DNA from: Thiothrix caldifontis
GTDB taxonomy: Bacteria; Pseudomonadota; Gammaproteobacteria; Thiotrichales; Thiotrichaceae
Direction: 5' to 3'
DNA length: 64,000 nucleotides
Assembly: GCF_900107695.1 (NCBI RefSeq)
Contig: NZ_FNQP01000012.1
Coordinates: 1-64,000, forward strand
Made by a program: the position numbers and the translations under genes. Positions 27,019 through 36,629 of the stretch are shown piece by piece (position 1 is the stretch's first letter; each line of letters begins with the position of its first letter). The notes below the pieces were generated by a model. The model worked only from the letters and a program-made list of their open reading frames with translations. It was not told where the DNA came from and ran no database searches.

Positions 27019-29865
27019 TCATGACTCAACCCTAATTCCTAAGGCATTATTCACCAATTCTTGCTGCTGTGCAGCATGAACTTTAGCGCTACCCACCGCA
27101 GGCGACGCTGAAGCGGGGCGGCTCACCACATCCAAACGCGCCATACCACCCAATACGAGACGCAATGCGGGCTGAATGCTTAACCATGCGCCTTGATTCA
27201 ACGGCTCTTCCTGACACCACACGTTCACGGCGATGTTCGGGTAACGATCCAATATCACATTCATATCCGCTTCTGGGAACGGGTAGATCTGTTCAATACG
27301 CACCAAAGCCACGTCATCCAGCCCTGCTTTGCGGCGTTGTTCCAGCAAGTCGTAATACACCTTACCGCTGCACATGACTAGGCGCGTCACCTTCAGCGGA
27401 TCCAGCACGTCGATTTCGTCGATGACATTCTGGAAACCACGTTCGGTGAGGTCTTCCATGCTGTTCACCGCCAATGGGTGGCGCAACAAGCTTTTCGGCG
27501 TCATCACAATCAGCGGGGTGCGGTAATCACGCACCATCTGGCGGCGCAACATGTGGAACGCTTGCGCGGGCGTACTCGGCACACACACCTGCATATTGTG
27601 TTGGGCGCACAACTGCAAGTATCGTTCCAACCGCGCCGAAGAGTGTTCCGGCCCCTGCCCTTCAAAGCCGTGTGGCAATAACATCACCAGCCCGCACAAG
27701 CGCCCCCATTTCTGTTCACCGGAGCTGATGAACTGGTCAATGACCACTTGCGCACAGTTGGCGAAGTCACCGAATTGCGCCTCCCAAATGACGAGGGTAT
27801 TGGCTTCGGTGGTGGCATAACCGTATTCAAACGCCAGTACTGCTTCTTCCGAAAGCAAGGAGTCGATGACCACAAACGGCATTTGCGCTTCGGAAAGGTG
27901 CTGCAACGGCACGAAGGTTGCGCCGCTTTCCTGTTCGTGGAATACCGCGTGGCGATGGAAAAACGTACCGCGCCCACAGTCCTCACCCGACAAGCGAATC
28001 GGATACCCTTCGTCAATCAGCGAGGCGTAAGCCAGATTTTCACAGAAACCCCAGTCCATCAATTGTTCGCCCGCCGCCATTTTCTTACGGTCAGCCACAA
28101 TACGCGCCACACGGGAATTGAGCTTAAAATCGGCTGGGTACTCGGTCAGTTTGGTACCGAGGCGTTTAACGGCATCCGCGCTGATGGTGGTATCCACCGG
28201 CATATCCCACGCATTATCCACAAAGCGTTTCCACTTAACGGGGTGTGGATTTTGCACTTCACCCTTTTCCAGCAAATGTGGCACGGTCGGCGCACCACTG
28301 GTCAATTGCTGGCGGCAACGTTGCACCCGTTCTTGCGCGTCTTCTGCCGTAATTAGACCTTCGCCCGTCAAACGTCGTGCATACAGTTCACGGGTAGTCG
28401 GTAACGCGCGAATTTTGCGGTACATCACCGGTTGCGTGGCGGAAGGCTCATCAGCTTCATTGTGACCATGGCGGCGGTAGCACACCAAGTCAATCACCAC
28501 ATCCTTATCGAATTTTGCACGAAAATCGAAGGCAATTTGAGTTATCAGCACCACCGCTTCCGGGTCATCACCGTTGACGTGGAATACCGGCGAATCGACC
28601 ATCTTGGCAATGTCGGTGCAGTAATAGGTGGAACGCGCATCGGCGGCGGTACTGGTGGTAAAGCCTACCTGATTGTTAATCACAATGTGAATCGTGCCGT
28701 AAGTGCGGTAGCCACGGGTATCGGCCATTTGCAGCATTTCCATGTTCACGCCCTGCCCCGCGAATGCCGCATCCCCGTGCAATACCACCGGAATGATCTT
28801 ATCACCACCGGCATCATCCCAACGGTCTTGGCGGGCGCGAACCGCACCTTGCACCACCGGACCAACGATTTCCAAATGCGAAGGGTTGAATGCCATTGCG
28901 ACGTGCAACGGCCCGCCGGGGGTCATCATGTCGGAGGCAAAGCCCATGTGGTATTTGACATCGCCGGTACGGTCGCCGTTATTGGCGTATTTGCCCTCAA
29001 ACTCGCCGAACAGTAGCGCGGGCGCTTTACCCAATACATTGACCAACACATTGAGCCGCCCTCGGTGTGCCATGCCTATGACCATTTCCTGCGCACCCAA
29101 GCTGCCGCCGTGCTGAATCAGGGTATTGAGCATCGGAATCAAGCTTTCGCCGCCTTCCAGTGAGAAACGCTTTTGCCCGACGTAGTTGGTGTGCAGGTAA
29201 CGCTCCAAACCTTCTGCTGCGGTAAGACGGTCGAGGATCTCCAACTTCTCAGCCGGGCTAAACGTCGGGGTAGAACGCACACTTTCTAAACGTTGTTGCA
29301 CCCAGCGCTTTTGCTCGGTGCTGGTGGTGTGCATGTATTGCACCCCAATTGAACCACAATACGTAGCTTCTAATTGCGCAATAATTTCACGCAAGGTCAG
29401 TTGATCAGGGGCAACCAATGAACCGGTGTTAAAGGTGGTATCCAGATCCGCTTCACTCAGCGAGTGATACGCCAGCGTTAATTCTTTCACAAACGCCGGG
29501 GTATTTTCATCCAGCGGATTAGTTTTAGCATGGAAGTGACCGAGGAAGCGGTAAGCATTGATAAGCTGTAACACCTTAACCTGCTTGCGCTCGTGTTCCA
29601 TATCAACACTACCGGCAACTGGTGCAGCAACCGCTTGCGGCTTGGCGGCATAAGCGCGGAAATAGTCTTTTACCAGTGAATGGCGCGTGTCACGCTCATG
29701 CCCGTTAACGGCTGGCAATGCATCAAAATAGTGCTGCCAACTCGCGGGGATGGATGCTGGTTCTTGCAAATAACGCTCATACATCTCTTCTAGGTACAGC
29801 AGGCTGTTACCGTCTAATTGTGTATCCGCATTCCAGGCCGTAGCCTGCGCTTCTCCTTTGTTCAT
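27019..29865 (-). CDS. sucA: 2-oxoglutarate dehydrogenase E1 component SucA
   Basis: The 948-residue ThDP enzyme has the family's N-terminal LYLEEMYERYLQEP region, MAHRGRLNVLVNVLGK, the ThDP/Mg motif GDAAFAGQG followed by NNQVGFTT, and C-terminal GLVMLLPHGFEGQGPEHSSARLER. It oxidatively decarboxylates 2-oxoglutarate in the TCA cycle. sucB, lpd and sucCD are not in the window; the gene after sucA is zapE instead. It is divergent from the GntR-sdh operon, and the gap carries shared operator-like boxes. Confidence 0.95.
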   Translation of the reverse strand: MNKGEAQATAWNADTQLDGNSLLYLEEMYERYLQEPASIPASWQHYFDALPAVNGHERDTRHSLVKDYFRAYAAKPQAVAAPVAGSVDMEHERKQVKVLQLINAYRFLGHFHAKTNPLDENTPAFVKELTLAYHSLSEADLDTTFNTGSLVAPDQLTLREIIAQLEATYCGSIGVQYMHTTSTEQKRWVQQRLESVRSTPTFSPAEKLEILDRLTAAEGLERYLHTNYVGQKRFSLEGGESLIPMLNTLIQHGGSLGAQEMVIGMAHRGRLNVLVNVLGKAPALLFGEFEGKYANNGDRTGDVKYHMGFASDMMTPGGPLHVAMAFNPSHLEIVGPVVQGAVRARQDRWDDAGGDKIIPVVLHGDAAFAGQGVNMEMLQMADTRGYRTYGTIHIVINNQVGFTTSTAADARSTYYCTDIAKMVDSPVFHVNGDDPEAVVLITQIAFDFRAKFDKDVVIDLVCYRRHGHNEADEPSATQPVMYRKIRALPTTRELYARRLTGEGLITAEDAQERVQRCRQQLTSGAPTVPHLLEKGEVQNPHPVKWKRFVDNAWDMPVDTTISADAVKRLGTKLTEYPADFKLNSRVARIVADRKKMAAGEQLMDWGFCENLAYASLIDEGYPIRLSGEDCGRGTFFHRHAVFHEQESGATFVPLQHLSEAQMPFVVIDSLLSEEAVLAFEYGYATTEANTLVIWEAQFGDFANCAQVVIDQFISSGEQKWGRLCGLVMLLPHGFEGQGPEHSSARLERYLQLCAQHNMQVCVPSTPAQAFHMLRRQMVRDYRTPLIVMTPKSLLRHPLAVNSMEDLTERGFQNVIDEIDVLDPLKVTRLVMCSGKVYYDLLEQRRKAGLDDVALVRIEQIYPFPEADMNVILDRYPNIAVNVWCQEEPLNQGAWLSIQPALRLVLGGMARLDVVSRPASASPAVGSAKVHAAQQQELVNNALGIRVES

Positions 29866-29934
29866 GTTTCCAACTCACATTGATGGTAAATATCAAACAT
29901 TTCCGACTTGACGCAGTGCAGCAAACTAGTGCAT

Positions 29935-30112
29935 TGTCGACATCTTAGTGTCTTAAGGTGCGCTGCTACCCACGTATTCGGGGTAAACACTGTCATTTCT
30001 TGGTTATAGTGTCGACATTATAACTTCAAAGTGTCAACAATGTCAGGATGTTTTTCTTGAAAAAACGCTGTTTCGCGGTATTATTGTCAACACAACAGAC
30101 AAGATGTCGACA
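29935..30112. promoter_or_regulatory. Five TGTCRACA boxes between sucA and gntR-sdh
   Basis: TGTCGACA occurs at 29935-29942, 30010-30017 and 30105-30112, and TGTCAACA at 30032-30039 and 30085-30092. Spacings of 22 and 20 bases within the two pairs put boxes on the same helix face. The short palindromic form fits operators of FadR/GntR-type regulators, and the adjacent gene is such a regulator. Joint control of sucA and sdh is inference. Confidence 0.6.
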
Positions 30113-30127
30113 AAACGAGGTAGCACC

Positions 30128-30817
30128 ATGGCCTTTCTGACTGCTTGCAAATTGCAGGATCCGGTAACAATTGCAGACAAGTTATTTCTTGATTTGCGAC
30201 GTGCCATTTTGGTGGGTGAAATCCCCGCTGGGAAAAAAATTAGTGAGCCAGAGCTGGCAGCAGCTTATGGCGTGAGCAGGGGTTCGCTACGCGAAGCCAT
30301 TGGCAAATTGGAAAACTGCAACTTAGTGACGCGCAAGCCCAATATTGGTGCGCGAATCATTGACTTTTCCACCGAGCAATTGCTGGAAATTTACCAAATA
30401 CGCGAAGCCACCGAAGGGATGGCAGCACGGCTCGCTGCCGAACACATGACTGCGGAAGAATTGGTACATTTACGCAAAATTTTGGAACGTCATCATGCCG
30501 AAATTGCGCAACACCAAAGCTATTCACAACACGACGTTGACTTGGATTTTCACTTTTCGATAATTCAGGGCAGCAAAAATAAACGCCTGATTCGCATGTT
30601 ATGTCAGGACTTGTATGACTTGGTACGGTTCTACCGTTTCCGCCTCAAGTCCGGGTTTAGTCGCAGCGAACAGGCATTTCAGGAACACAACCTGATCGTG
30701 TCAGCGATTGAGCGACGCGATGGGGAAATGGCGGAAACGCTGATGCGCCATCATATCCGGGCTTCGCGGGATTATGCCTGCAAGCTGTTGGAACAGATGC
30801 CGACCTCAGACACCTAA
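30128..30817 (+). CDS. GntR-family regulator with FCD ligand domain
   Basis: The 229-residue protein starts at the ATG 30128, with GAGG eight bases upstream. An earlier ATG (30104) lies inside an operator box and has no ribosome site. The N-terminal winged helix includes SEPELAAAYGVSRGSLREAI, and the C-terminal FCD domain has metal-type residues (DVDLDFHFSI, EHNLIVSAIERRD, RHHIRASRDYA). It heads the sdhCDAB operon, so it probably senses a dicarboxylate or related acid and controls sdh and sucA through the TGTCRACA boxes. Confidence 0.85.
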   Translation: MAFLTACKLQDPVTIADKLFLDLRRAILVGEIPAGKKISEPELAAAYGVSRGSLREAIGKLENCNLVTRKPNIGARIIDFSTEQLLEIYQIREATEGMAARLAAEHMTAEELVHLRKILERHHAEIAQHQSYSQHDVDLDFHFSIIQGSKNKRLIRMLCQDLYDLVRFYRFRLKSGFSRSEQAFQEHNLIVSAIERRDGEMAETLMRHHIRASRDYACKLLEQMPTSDT

Positions 30818-30859
30818 CCACCTACACGCTTTCTAGCTTTTTATCAACGGGGATACTCT

Positions 30860-31237
30860 ATGAAGACCGCGAACAAACGACCGCTTTCACCCCACTTGCA
30901 GGTGTATAAGCCGCAACTCACGTCGGTGCTGTCGATCATGCACCGAGGCACCGGCGTGGTGTTGGCTATCGGCACATTGCTGGTGACGTATTGGCTGGCA
31001 GCCATTGCTGGGGGTGCGGAATCTTTTGCGAATGCCAACGCTATTCTTGGCTCATGGTTCGGCAAACTGGTGTTGTTTGGTTGGTCTTGGGCGCTGTTTT
31101 ATCACCTCTCTAACGGTATCCGCCATTTGGTATGGGATAGCGGACACGGTTTCGACCTTCCTAGCGTTTACCTGAGCGGCAAAATCGCAGTGGGCGCGTC
31201 GTTGGCTCTCACTATCCTGCTTTGGCTTGTTGCCTGA
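30860..31237 (+). CDS. sdhC: Succinate dehydrogenase cytochrome b556 subunit SdhC
   Basis: The 125-residue protein has three helices, the N-terminal RPLSPHLQVYKPQLTSVLSI and HRGTGV motif, and the heme-ligand His in HLSNGIRHLVWD. It anchors complex II and binds ubiquinone. It is the first structural gene after the regulator. Confidence 0.95.
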   Translation: MKTANKRPLSPHLQVYKPQLTSVLSIMHRGTGVVLAIGTLLVTYWLAAIAGGAESFANANAILGSWFGKLVLFGWSWALFYHLSNGIRHLVWDSGHGFDLPSVYLSGKIAVGASLALTILLWLVA

Positions 31238-31260
31238 ACCCTGTTGAGGAATTGCTACAC

Positions 31261-31641
31261 ATGAGTTTATTGACACCTTTCAAACGTGCCAGCGGTCTGG
31301 GGACTACCAGCGATGGGGTAAAGCACTGGTGGATGCAGCGCGTCACAGCGGTTGCCTTGATTCCCCTGACATTGTGGCTGGTATTTGCGGTCGCGGCACA
31401 CAGCGGCGAAGACTATGCCACGGTAACGGCATGGTTCGCACAGCCGTTTACCACGACCATGCTGACGTTATTCGTCTTCACCGCCTTCCTTCATGCCGTG
31501 CAAGGGTTGACCGTGATTATCGAAGATTACATCCATCATGAAGGCGTCAAGATTGCTGCCCTGATTGGCATGAAACTGGTACTGGTGTTGCTGGGAACCA
31601 GCAGCATTTTGAGTATTTTACGGGTCGCATTCGCGGGCTAA
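31261..31641 (+). CDS. sdhD: Succinate dehydrogenase membrane anchor SdhD
   Basis: The 126-residue product begins at the ATG 31261, with GAGGA 11 bases upstream. It has three helices, the quinone-site motif [12 protein letters not shown], and the heme-binding stretch [18 protein letters not shown]. It works with SdhC as the complex II anchor. Confidence 0.93.
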   Translation: MSLLTPFKRASGLGTTSDGVKHWWMQRVTAVALIPLTLWLVFAVAAHSGEDYATVTAWFAQPFTTTMLTLFVFTAFLHAVQGLTVIIEDYIHHEGVKIAALIGMKLVLVLLGTSSILSILRVAFAG

Positions 31642-31663
31642 TGACACAGAGGTTGATTACACA

Positions 31664-33451
31664 ATGACTGAATACAAAATTGAACATCATACCTACGATG
31701 TCGTGGTCGTGGGCGCAGGTGGCGCAGGTTTGCGGGCTACTTTCGGGATGGCAGTAAAAGGCTTGTCCACGGCATGTATTACCAAAGTATTCCCGACCCG
31801 TAGCCATACCGTGGCTGCACAAGGCGGGATGTCCGCCGCACTCGGTAACATGGAGCCGGATAAATGGCAATGGCATATGTACGACACCGTAAAAGGCTCG
31901 GACTGGTTGGGCGACCAAGACGCCATTGAATACATGTGCCGTGAAGCGATTCCGGCAGTGATCGAACTCGAACACCAAGGTGTACCGTTTTCACGCACGG
32001 AAGAAGGTCGTATTTATCAACGTCCCTTCGGCGGGATGACCACCGAATTCGGCAAAGGCATTGCGCACCGCACTTGTGCAGCGGCTGACCGCACCGGTCA
32101 CGCAATTTTGCACACGCTGTATCAGCAATCGCTGCGTCACGATGCGGTATTTTTCATTGAGCATTTCGCTACCGACCTGATTATGGACGAGGAAGGCGTG
32201 TGCCGTGGGGTACTGGCATGGGATTTAGCCAATGGTATTCTGCGCATTTTCCGGGCGCAAAAAGTGGTATTGGCAACCGGCGGTTACGGGCGGGCGTATT
32301 TCTCTGCCACCTCGGCACATACCTGTACTGGCGACGGTAACGGCATGGTGACACGGGCAGGCTTGCCATTGCAGGACATGGAATTTACCCAGTTCCACCC
32401 CACCGGTATTTACGGCGCGGGCTGTTTGATTACCGAAGGCGTGCGTGGCGAAGGCGGTTACCTGACCAATGCCAAGGGTGAACGTTTTATGGAGCGTTAC
32501 GCCCCGAATGCCAAAGACTTGGCGTCGCGTGACGTGGTGAGCCGTTCCATGACCATTGAAATCAATGAAGGGCGTGGCGTTGGTCCCAAACAAGACCATA
32601 TTCATCTGCATCTGGAACACTTAGGTCCGGAAGTGATTCACGAACGTCTGCCGGGGATCGCCGAAAGTGCGCGTATCTTTGCTGGTGTGGATGTCACCAA
32701 ACAGCCGATTCCAGTACTGCCAACCGTGCATTACAACATGGGCGGCATTCCCACCAACTACCACGGCGAAGTGGTCACGCTCAAAGACGGCGAACCCGAT
32801 AGCGTGGTTCCCGGTTTGATGGCGATTGGTGAGTGCGCTTGTGTTTCTGTGCATGGTGCGAACCGCCTCGGCTCCAACTCCTTGCTGGACATCGTGGTGT
32901 TCGGACGCGCCGCCGCCAACCGTTGTGCTGAAACCGTTACCCCTAGCGCTACCCAACCGGCGCTTCCTGAAGCGGGCGTGGCAAAAGTGTTGGAGCGTTT
33001 CAAGCGCATCCATCACGGCAATGGCAACACCAGCACTGCGCAAATCCGTGAAGCCATGCAACACACCATGCAAAAACACGCGGCGGTTTTCCGCACTGCG
33101 GAAACCTTGCAGGAAGGTGTCGACAAAATGAATGAGATTTACGCCAGCTTCAACGATGTCGCGGTAACAGACCGCAGCTTGGTGTGGAACTCTGACTTGA
33201 TGGAAACCTTTGAGTTAGCCAACCTGTTGGATTGTGCCCAAACCTCGATTCAATGCGCTCTGAACCGTGAAGAAAGCCGGGGCGCACATGCCCGTGAAGA
33301 CTTCCCCGATCGTAACGATGAGCAGTGGATGAAACACTCCATCGCGTGGGTCGATGAGGCTGGCAAGGTATCCATCGACTACCGCCCCGTCCACACTTAC
33401 ACCTTGACGGATGAAATCGAGTACATCGCACCGAAGAAACGGGTTTACTAA
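31664..33451 (+). CDS. sdhA: Succinate dehydrogenase flavoprotein SdhA
   Basis: The 595-residue subunit has the FAD motif [13 protein letters not shown], the covalent FAD histidine His48 in [10 protein letters not shown], and active-site regions [15 protein letters not shown] and [13 protein letters not shown]. It oxidises succinate to fumarate. FAD attachment is helped by the SdhE protein encoded after sdhB. Confidence 0.96.
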   Translation: MTEYKIEHHTYDVVVVGAGGAGLRATFGMAVKGLSTACITKVFPTRSHTVAAQGGMSAALGNMEPDKWQWHMYDTVKGSDWLGDQDAIEYMCREAIPAVIELEHQGVPFSRTEEGRIYQRPFGGMTTEFGKGIAHRTCAAADRTGHAILHTLYQQSLRHDAVFFIEHFATDLIMDEEGVCRGVLAWDLANGILRIFRAQKVVLATGGYGRAYFSATSAHTCTGDGNGMVTRAGLPLQDMEFTQFHPTGIYGAGCLITEGVRGEGGYLTNAKGERFMERYAPNAKDLASRDVVSRSMTIEINEGRGVGPKQDHIHLHLEHLGPEVIHERLPGIAESARIFAGVDVTKQPIPVLPTVHYNMGGIPTNYHGEVVTLKDGEPDSVVPGLMAIGECACVSVHGANRLGSNSLLDIVVFGRAAANRCAETVTPSATQPALPEAGVAKVLERFKRIHHGNGNTSTAQIREAMQHTMQKHAAVFRTAETLQEGVDKMNEIYASFNDVAVTDRSLVWNSDLMETFELANLLDCAQTSIQCALNREESRGAHAREDFPDRNDEQWMKHSIAWVDEAGKVSIDYRPVHTYTLTDEIEYIAPKKRVY

Positions 33452-33465
33452 CAGGGAGCTTTGCT

Positions 33466-34245
33466 ATGGCTGAATTTACTTTACCTGCCAACTCGGTTAT
33501 CAAGAGTGGTAAAACTTGGGCTGCCCCTGCCGGTGCAACCCGCGTGAAAAATTTCAGGGTTTACCGTTACGATCCGGATAGTGGTGAAAATCCGCGTTGG
33601 GATACCTACCAAATCGACCTCGACCAATGCGGGCCGATGGTGTTGGATGCCTTGCTGAAGATCAAAAACGAGATTGACCCGACCCTGACCTTCCGCCGTT
33701 CCTGCCGTGAAGGGATTTGCGGTTCTTGTTCGATGAACATCGACGGCACCAATACGCTGGCGTGTATCAAAGCGATTGACGCTTGCGAGGGCGATGTGCA
33801 AATCAGCCCCTTGCCGCACATGGAAGTGGTGAAAGATTTGATCCCGGATTTGACGCACTTCTACGCGCAATACGCCTCGATTAAACCCTGGATGCAAACC
33901 CAAACGCCTGCGCCACCGGATCGCGAACGCCTGCAATCACCGGAAGACCGCAAGAAGCTCGACAATCACTACGAGTGCATTCTGTGCGCGTGCTGCTCCA
34001 CCTCTTGCCCTAGCTACTGGTGGAACAGTGACCGTTATTTGGGGCCTGCGATTCTCTTGCAAGCGAACCGTTGGGTGGTGGATAGCCGCGATGAAGCCAC
34101 GGGCGAACGTCTGGACAATCTGGAAGACCCGTTCCGTTTGTACCGTTGCCACACCATTATGAACTGTACCAACACTTGCCCGAAAGGTTTGAACCCGGCG
34201 AAATCCATTGCAGAACTGAAGAAAAAAATGATCGAACGGCGATAA
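33466..34245 (+). CDS. sdhB: Succinate dehydrogenase iron-sulfur subunit SdhB
   Basis: The 259-residue subunit has the [2Fe-2S] ligands CREGICGSC plus a later Cys, and the [4Fe-4S]/[3Fe-4S] ligands [16 protein letters not shown] and [17 protein letters not shown]. It passes electrons from SdhA to ubiquinone. The N-terminal 25 residues or so are longer than in E. coli. Confidence 0.96.
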   Translation: MAEFTLPANSVIKSGKTWAAPAGATRVKNFRVYRYDPDSGENPRWDTYQIDLDQCGPMVLDALLKIKNEIDPTLTFRRSCREGICGSCSMNIDGTNTLACIKAIDACEGDVQISPLPHMEVVKDLIPDLTHFYAQYASIKPWMQTQTPAPPDRERLQSPEDRKKLDNHYECILCACCSTSCPSYWWNSDRYLGPAILLQANRWVVDSRDEATGERLDNLEDPFRLYRCHTIMNCTNTCPKGLNPAKSIAELKKKMIERR

Positions 34246-34266
34246 GTCGTTTCCCCCCATCCCCGA

Positions 34267-34291
34267 CCCTTCCCCCGCAAGGGGTGAAGGG
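34267..34291. repeat. Half palindromic repeat between sdhB and sdhE
   Basis: CCCTTCCCCC, a GCAA loop and GGGGTGAAGGG form a 10-bp stem with one bulge. It is followed by AGCAAGAG, the core shared with the repeats in mnhC and at 56575. It may modulate expression between sdhB and sdhE. Confidence 0.55.
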
Positions 34292-34311
34292 AGCAAGAGG
34301 ACACCAGCACC

Positions 34312-34548
34312 ATGAGTGAACTTTCCCGCGTAAAAATGCGCTGTCGGCGTGGTTTGAAAGAGCTGGATGTGATTTTCCAGCACTATTTGGAGCGCCATTA
34401 CCCCAGTGCCAGCCCCACTGAATTGCAACGCTTAGACGAATTACTGGCAATGCAAGACCCGCTTATCTGGGACATGTTATTAGATGCAACTCCCTTCCCC
34501 GACCAGTACGCCGACCTGATTGCTAAGTTGCGTGTTGTCAATGACTGA
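34312..34548 (+). CDS. sdhE: FAD assembly factor SdhE
   Basis: This 78-residue YgfY/SdhE protein has the essential RGxxE motif in RRGLKELD (residues about 13-20) and the conserved DPLIWDMLLD. It promotes covalent attachment of FAD to SdhA. Its position right after sdhB supports this role. AGAGGA lies upstream of the ATG. Confidence 0.9.
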   Translation: MSELSRVKMRCRRGLKELDVIFQHYLERHYPSASPTELQRLDELLAMQDPLIWDMLLDATPFPDQYADLIAKLRVVND

Positions 34549-34813
34549 ACAACAACAAGCCGAACGGCTGGTGCGCTTGCGCTGGGCATGTCGACGCACC
34601 TTGCAAGCATTGGATCGCCCATTGGGAAATTTCTTGCGCGATTGCTTCCAAAGTCTCGATATGGGCGAACAATTTGCGTTCGAGCGTTTATTAAAATCCA
34701 AAGATCAGGAAATTCTGGATTGGTTAATTGGTAATCGCCAACCCCGCGATACGGGTATGTGCGCTATTATTGAAAAAGTACGCCAACACCATGACAACAC
34801 CGCCGGAGAATAG
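34541..34813 (+). CDS. Second SdhE-like protein without the RGxxE motif
   Basis: The 90-residue product starts at an ATG overlapping the sdhE end by eight bases. The fold signature matches SdhE/YgfY: RLRWACRRTLQALDRPLGNF, FERLLKSKDQEILDWLIGNR, and a C-terminal AIIEKVRQ. The RGxxE motif is changed to R-T-L-Q-A, so the two residues known to be needed for flavinylation are lost. It looks like a tandem duplicate that has taken another role, perhaps as a partner of SdhE or acting on another protein. Confidence 0.75.
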   Translation: MTEQQQAERLVRLRWACRRTLQALDRPLGNFLRDCFQSLDMGEQFAFERLLKSKDQEILDWLIGNRQPRDTGMCAIIEKVRQHHDNTAGE

Positions 34814-34816
34814 TCC

Positions 34817-35236
34817 ATGCCTGAATTACACGACCTTTCCCCTACTGCCGCCTACGACTTATTGCAAACCACCCCGCATAGCATTTTGGTCGACATCCGT
34901 TCCGCTATGGAATATTTGTTTGTTGGTCATCCGGTTGGGTCAGTGCACATTGCGTGGATCGACGAACCCGATTGGGACATTAATCCGCATTTCGCCAGCG
35001 AAGTCGAACAATTGCTAACCAGCCGTTTCCAAGAGTTGCCGCCCAAAGCCGCGCAAGTGGTGTTAATTTGCCGCAGTGGTAAACGTTCACGCGAAGCTGC
35101 CAGCGCGTTACTCGAAGCCGGTTTCCAACACGTCATGCACATTGACGAAGGTTTTGAAGGTGAACGTGATGACCAGCATCACCGGGGGACATTGGGGGGC
35201 TGGCGTTTTTATGGCTTACCTTGGGAACAATGCTAG
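34817..35236 (+). CDS. Rhodanese-like sulfurtransferase
   Basis: This 139-residue single rhodanese domain has active-site loop CRSGKRSR (Cys about 85) and the N-terminal VDIRSAMEYLFVGHPVGSVH. It starts three bases after the second SdhE-like gene and so is the last gene of the sdh operon. It probably carries persulfide sulfur. The substrate is unknown, but in a sulfur-oxidising host it may handle sulfane sulfur (inference). Confidence 0.87.
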   Translation: MPELHDLSPTAAYDLLQTTPHSILVDIRSAMEYLFVGHPVGSVHIAWIDEPDWDINPHFASEVEQLLTSRFQELPPKAAQVVLICRSGKRSREAASALLEAGFQHVMHIDEGFEGERDDQHHRGTLGGWRFYGLPWEQC

Positions 35237-35380
35237 TTCATCAATAATCGGCAAGTTGCTGCCGTTCATGCTATTTTCATGCGAACAATAACCCTGTTGT
35301 AATTCACGGTATTGCATACTATAAAAAGTATGTCTCATAACGTCATTCAAGAATGTTCCAAGAAAAGGAGTTTCACCTGC

Positions 35381-36475
35381 ATGAAAACAAAATCATTAAT
35401 CGTGCTACTGTTAGCCGGTATCTGGGGGGTAGGTAGCTGGTGGTGGTATACCTGCAAAGTGAAAGGTTTCTGTGGCGCTGATGCAACTCCAGCACAAGTT
35501 GCGGTGGGTACAGCGGCAACAGGCGCTGCGGCGGCACTGTCTGGTTCAGCTTCAGATGCTGACGATAAAACAAGCGATGATACCACCGACACCGATGGTG
35601 ACGGCATCCCCGATGCGAAAGAAAAAACTTTGGGACTTGACCCCAACAAAGAAGACAGCGACGGCGACGGTATTTCTGACTTCATCGAGTTGGCACGCGA
35701 CCCACAAGACACCGACGGGGACAGCAAAATTGACGCGCTGGACGATGACGATGACGGTGATGGCGTATTAACTGCTACTGAAAATGCTGACCCCAATGGC
35801 GATGGCAACGTTGATGATGCTGCGGATACCAACAGCAACCAACTCGCGGACTATCTTGATCCTGCTGCCAATGGTGGTGATGCCACCCAAACGGTCGATG
35901 CCGGAAAAACTGACGCTGATAAAGCCGATGCCGACAAAACCGCTGCGGATGCACAGGCCAAAGCTGACGCTGACAAAGCCGCTGCGGATGCACAAGCCAA
36001 AGCCGATGCAGATAAAGCCGCTGCTGAAGCACAAGCTAAAATCGACGCTGATAAAGCCGCTGCGGATGCAACACAAGCCAAAGCTGACGCCGATAAAGTC
36101 ACCATGGAAACCACTAGTCCCACTCAAAACGGCGATATTGGCCCGGCTATCCTCACTTTCCCGACCGGTTCTGCTAACCCACAATTAGCTGACAGCACCA
36201 AGGAATATTTTGAGAAAGTAGCGCAATTCCTGAAAGACAATAGCAATGCGAAAGTAACCATTGTCGGTCATACTGATAGCAAAGGTGATCCCGCAAAAAA
36301 CAAAGCCCTCGGTTTGAAACGTGCTGAAATGCTCCAAAAAACCTTGGTTGGTCTAGGTGCTCCTAAAGACCGTGTATCTGCGTCTTCTGAAGGTGCTGAC
36401 AAACCGATTGCTGATAACAATACGGAAGAAGGCCGCAAGAAAAACCGCCGTGTTGAAATCACCCCTGTAAAATAA
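35381..36475 (+). CDS. OmpA-family protein with thrombospondin-type 3 repeats
   Basis: The 364-residue product begins at ATG 35381, with AAGGAG 10 bases upstream. It has an N-terminal hydrophobic segment (LIVLLLAGIWGVGSWWWY), an acidic calcium-type repeat region (DTDGDGIPDAKEK, DSDGDGISDFIEL, DPNGDGNVDDAAD; about residues 70-165), a charged helical repeat of Asp-Lys-Ala units (DKAAADAQAKADA, about 175-245), and a C-terminal OmpA peptidoglycan-binding domain (VTIVGHTDSKGD, RAEMLQKTLVGLG, NRRVEI). It probably ties peptidoglycan to the membrane. It is the first gene of a four-gene locus. Confidence 0.85.
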   Translation: MKTKSLIVLLLAGIWGVGSWWWYTCKVKGFCGADATPAQVAVGTAATGAAAALSGSASDADDKTSDDTTDTDGDGIPDAKEKTLGLDPNKEDSDGDGISDFIELARDPQDTDGDSKIDALDDDDDGDGVLTATENADPNGDGNVDDAADTNSNQLADYLDPAANGGDATQTVDAGKTDADKADADKTAADAQAKADADKAAADAQAKADADKAAAEAQAKIDADKAAADATQAKADADKVTMETTSPTQNGDIGPAILTFPTGSANPQLADSTKEYFEKVAQFLKDNSNAKVTIVGHTDSKGDPAKNKALGLKRAEMLQKTLVGLGAPKDRVSASSEGADKPIADNNTEEGRKKNRRVEITPVK

Positions 36476-36494
36476 ACGATTTGGAGTTGTTACC

Positions 36495-36626
36495 ATGTTT
36501 AAAGACATTACAAGCCGTTACGACATGACCAGCGCCAGTCTGGATGTCATTCTCATGCTCGCAGGTGCATTCCTCTTGGGGTTCCTGTTCTGCTATTTCC
36601 GCAACCGCTCAGGCCATGAGGAGTAA
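36495..36626 (+). CDS. 43-residue membrane peptide
   Basis: This short gene reads MFKDITSRYDMTSASLDV followed by one helix (ILMLAGAFLLGFLFCYF) and a basic end. The helix GAFLLGFLFCYF is clearly related to GAFLLGMLLCWLL of the next gene and VVGILLCRLL of the one after. GGAG lies 9 bases before the ATG. It looks like the anchor alone of the two larger proteins downstream. Confidence 0.75.
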   Translation: MFKDITSRYDMTSASLDVILMLAGAFLLGFLFCYFRNRSGHEE

Positions 36627-36629
36627 TTC

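Noticed and set aside
35851-36123. Antisense Ala/Ser-rich frame in the OmpA-like gene
   Set aside because: It mirrors the Asp-Lys-Ala repeat on the plus strand.
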